This document shows positions 62,223 through 64,000 of a stretch of 64,000 nucleotides of DNA, in pieces (positions within the stretch are counted from its first letter, which is position 1; every line of letters begins with the position of its first letter). This DNA comes from Actinokineospora enzanensis DSM 44649 (GTDB lineage: Bacteria; Actinomycetota; Actinomycetes; Mycobacteriales; Pseudonocardiaceae). The notes below the pieces were generated by a model, which saw only the letters and a program-made list of their open reading frames with translations, made no database searches and had not been told where the DNA came from. Position numbers and translations under genes: made by a program. Where the stretch lies: positions 124,001 to 188,000 of the forward strand of contig NZ_KB894409.1 of assembly GCF_000374445.1 (NCBI RefSeq), written 5' to 3'.

Positions 62223-63734
62223 TCAGTCCTCGTCCACCCAGTCGAAGGTGCGGGTGACCGCTTTCTTCCAGCGCCGGTAGGTCCGGTCCCGCGCGTCCTG
62301 CGCCATCGCGGGTGTCCATTCCTTGTCCTGTGCCCAGTTGGCGCGGATGTCGTCCTCGCCCGCCCAGTAGCCGACGGCCAGCCCGGCGGCGTAGGCGGCG
62401 CCGAGCGCGGTGGTCTCGGCGACCACCGGGCGGATCACCGGCACGCCCAGGATGTCGGCCTGGAACTGCATCAGCAGCTCGTTGCCGACCATGCCGCCGT
62501 CCACCTTGAGCGCGGTCAGCGGCACGCCGGAGTCGGCGTTCATGGCCTCGATGACCTCGCGGGTCTGGAACGCGGTGGCCTCCAGCACCGCGCGGGCGAG
62601 GTGACCCTTGTTCACGAACCGGGTCAGGCCGACGATCGCGCCGCGCGCGTCGGACCGCCAGTACGGCGCGAACAGGCCGGAGAAGGCGGGCACGAAGTAG
62701 CAGCCGCCGTTGTCCTCGACCGTGCGCGCGTGCTCCTCGATCTCGGCCGCGCTGCCGATCATCCCCAGGTTGTCCCGGATCCACTGCACCAGCGAGCCGG
62801 TGACCGCGATCGACCCCTCCAGCGCGTACACCGGCGGGCGCTCGCCCAGGCGGTAGCAGACCGTGGTGAGCAGCCCGTTGTCGCTGGCGACCGGTTCGGT
62901 GCCGGTGTTGAGCAACACGAAGTTCCCGGTGCCGTAGGTGTTCTTGGCCTCGCCCGGCGCCAGGCAGGCCTGTCCGAAGGTGGCCGCCTGCTGGTCGCCG
63001 AGGATGCCCGCGATCGGCACGCCCGCCAGCGCCCCGCGCGGCCGCACCCGGCCGTACTCCTGCGAGGACGAGCGGATCTCCGGCAGCATCGACAGCGGGA
63101 TGCCCATCTCCGCCGCGATCGCCGCGTCCCAGTCCAATGTGGATAGGTCCATCAGCAGGGTGCGCGAGGCATTGGTCGGGTCGGTGGCATGCACGCCGCC
63201 GTCGACGCCGCCGGTCAGGTTCCACAGCACCCAGGTGTCCATGGTGCCGAACAGCAGCTTCCCCGCCTCGGCGGCCGCGCGGGCACCGTCGACGTTGTCC
63301 AGGATCCAGCGCACCTTCGGGCCGGAGAAGTACGTGGCCAGCGGGAGCCCGGTCCTGGCCCGGTACCGCTCCTGCCCACCACCGAGTTCCCCGAGCTGCG
63401 CGGCGATGCGGTCGGTGCGGGTGTCCTGCCAGACGATCGCGTTGTAGACCGGCTCCCCCGTCTCCCGGTCCCACACGACGGCCGTCTCGCGCTGGTTGGT
63501 GATACCGACCGCGACGATGTCGGAGTCGTGCAGGTCGGCCTTGGCCAACGCGCCCGCGACCACCGCGCGGGTGTTCTCCCAGATCTCCAGCGGGTCGTGC
63601 TCCACCCAGCCCGCGCGCGGGAAGATCTGCTCGTGCTCGCGCTGGTCGACCGCGACCACCCGCCCGTCGTGGCTGAAGACCATGCACCGGGTCGAGGTGG
63701 TGCCCTGGTCGACAGCGGCCACGTACTCGGTCAT
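62223..63734 (-). CDS. glpK: Glycerol kinase
   Basis: This 503-residue FGGY kinase phosphorylates glycerol to glycerol-3-phosphate. [13 protein letters not shown] at the N-terminus binds phosphate, [25 protein letters not shown] is the first FGGY-type signature, [10 protein letters not shown] and the C-terminal ATP-site [11 protein letters not shown] follow. ATG 63734 is chosen (GAGAGG 5 nt upstream); GTG 63740 is in frame. Follows glpF, the usual glycerol-uptake pair. Confidence 0.96.
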   Translation of the reverse strand: MTEYVAAVDQGTTSTRCMVFSHDGRVVAVDQREHEQIFPRAGWVEHDPLEIWENTRAVVAGALAKADLHDSDIVAVGITNQRETAVVWDRETGEPVYNAIVWQDTRTDRIAAQLGELGGGQERYRARTGLPLATYFSGPKVRWILDNVDGARAAAEAGKLLFGTMDTWVLWNLTGGVDGGVHATDPTNASRTLLMDLSTLDWDAAIAAEMGIPLSMLPEIRSSSQEYGRVRPRGALAGVPIAGILGDQQAATFGQACLAPGEAKNTYGTGNFVLLNTGTEPVASDNGLLTTVCYRLGERPPVYALEGSIAVTGSLVQWIRDNLGMIGSAAEIEEHARTVEDNGGCYFVPAFSGLFAPYWRSDARGAIVGLTRFVNKGHLARAVLEATAFQTREVIEAMNADSGVPLTALKVDGGMVGNELLMQFQADILGVPVIRPVVAETTALGAAYAAGLAVGYWAGEDDIRANWAQDKEWTPAMAQDARDRTYRRWKKAVTRTFDWVDED

Positions 63735-63768
63735 GCGCACCTCTCCGGGGGTCGATCAAGCAGCACGG

Positions 63769-64000
63769 TCACATGGGCAACGCGCGGGCGAGCAGGCCCG
63801 CGAGCATGGCGCCGAGCACAGGACCCGCGACGGGCACCCACGCGTAGCCCCAGTCCGCCCCGCCCTTGCCCCGGATCGGCAGTACCGCGTAGGCCACGCG
63901 CGGCCCGAGGTCGCGGGCGGGGTTGATGGCGTACCCGGTCGGACCGCCGAGCGCGGCGCCGACCGCGATCACCACGAACGCCACCCCCGCGTAGCCGAGC
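63769..64000 (-). CDS. glpF: Glycerol uptake facilitator (aquaporin family), C-terminus
   Basis: Cut by the right edge; about 77 codons are visible. [13 protein letters not shown] holds the second NPA box followed by Asp, the glyceroporin mark. The last membrane helix is [19 protein letters not shown]. Stop 34 bp before glpK. Confidence 0.9.
   Translation of the reverse strand, partial: LGYAGVAFVVIAVGAALGGPTGYAINPARDLGPRVAYAVLPIRGKGGADWGYAWVPVAGPVLGAMLAGLLARALPM

Overview
The window is about 64 kb of very GC-rich DNA with dense genes, many GTG starts and several likely leaderless genes, typical of an actinomycete. The gene order purE-purK, GtrA protein, PH-domain protein, birA, accD5, accE5, maf and accA3, together with manC, wbbL, rmlD, an LCP protein, fadE25 and an lpdA homologue, follows the Mycobacterium tuberculosis Rv3264c-Rv3303c neighbourhood as I remember it. 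The extra genes (WXG-like proteins, a CpnT-like toxin, HTH-membrane proteins) suggest Pseudonocardiaceae or a close relative; the family is an inference.

Layout. 1-6.1 kb: the tail of a large membrane glycosyltransferase, then class Ia ribonucleotide reductase nrdAB behind a cobalamin riboswitch and two NrdR-like boxes. 6.1-16.9 kb: cell-wall sugar genes (GDP-mannose pyrophosphorylase, rhamnosyltransferase WbbL, a GT4 enzyme, rmlB/rmlD, an LCP ligase), then a TIGR03089 protein, an SDR and a DinB protein. 17.06-20.10 kb: an AT-richer insertion bounded by a perfect 61-bp duplication of the 3' end of fadE25. It carries three genes (a TIGR04255 protein, an HTH protein and an unrecognised protein with an SQTCDI motif) and no recombinase. 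20-27 kb: fadE25, an HTH-membrane cassette, purE/purK and a GT87 enzyme. 27-35.7 kb: a TPR-like gene between dispersed repeats, a GGDEF-like protein, an ECF sigma factor fused to a zinc finger, membrane helix and adhesin-like tail, GtrA, a two-component system and an inositol-phosphatase-family enzyme.

35.7-39.9 kb is a polymorphic toxin operon: YbaB-like, WXG-like, a 1038-residue protein ending in a TNT (NAD+ glycohydrolase) domain, and an overlapping immunity-like gene. 40.1-40.6 kb is a tRNA cluster whose first gene, Glu(TTC)-like, is split by a 168-bp MITE; a near-identical inverted copy lies at 45.3 kb. 40.6-55 kb holds HMG-CoA lyase, PH protein, birA, accD5/accE5, an MFS exporter, a secreted Xaa-Pro peptidase, a dicarboxylate symporter, maf, two DUF1707 proteins and accA3. 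BirA biotinylates AccA3, which works with AccD5/AccE5 as an acyl-CoA carboxylase. 55-64 kb: a GNAT enzyme, a WXG/PPE-like pair, an AMIN-like protein, a gamma-glutamylcyclotransferase, an LpdA-like flavoprotein, small proteins, glpK and the end of glpF.

The most promising undescribed element is the integrase-less island in fadE25 and its three-gene cassette, which I read as a candidate defence or toxin-antitoxin module; that function is an inference from context only.
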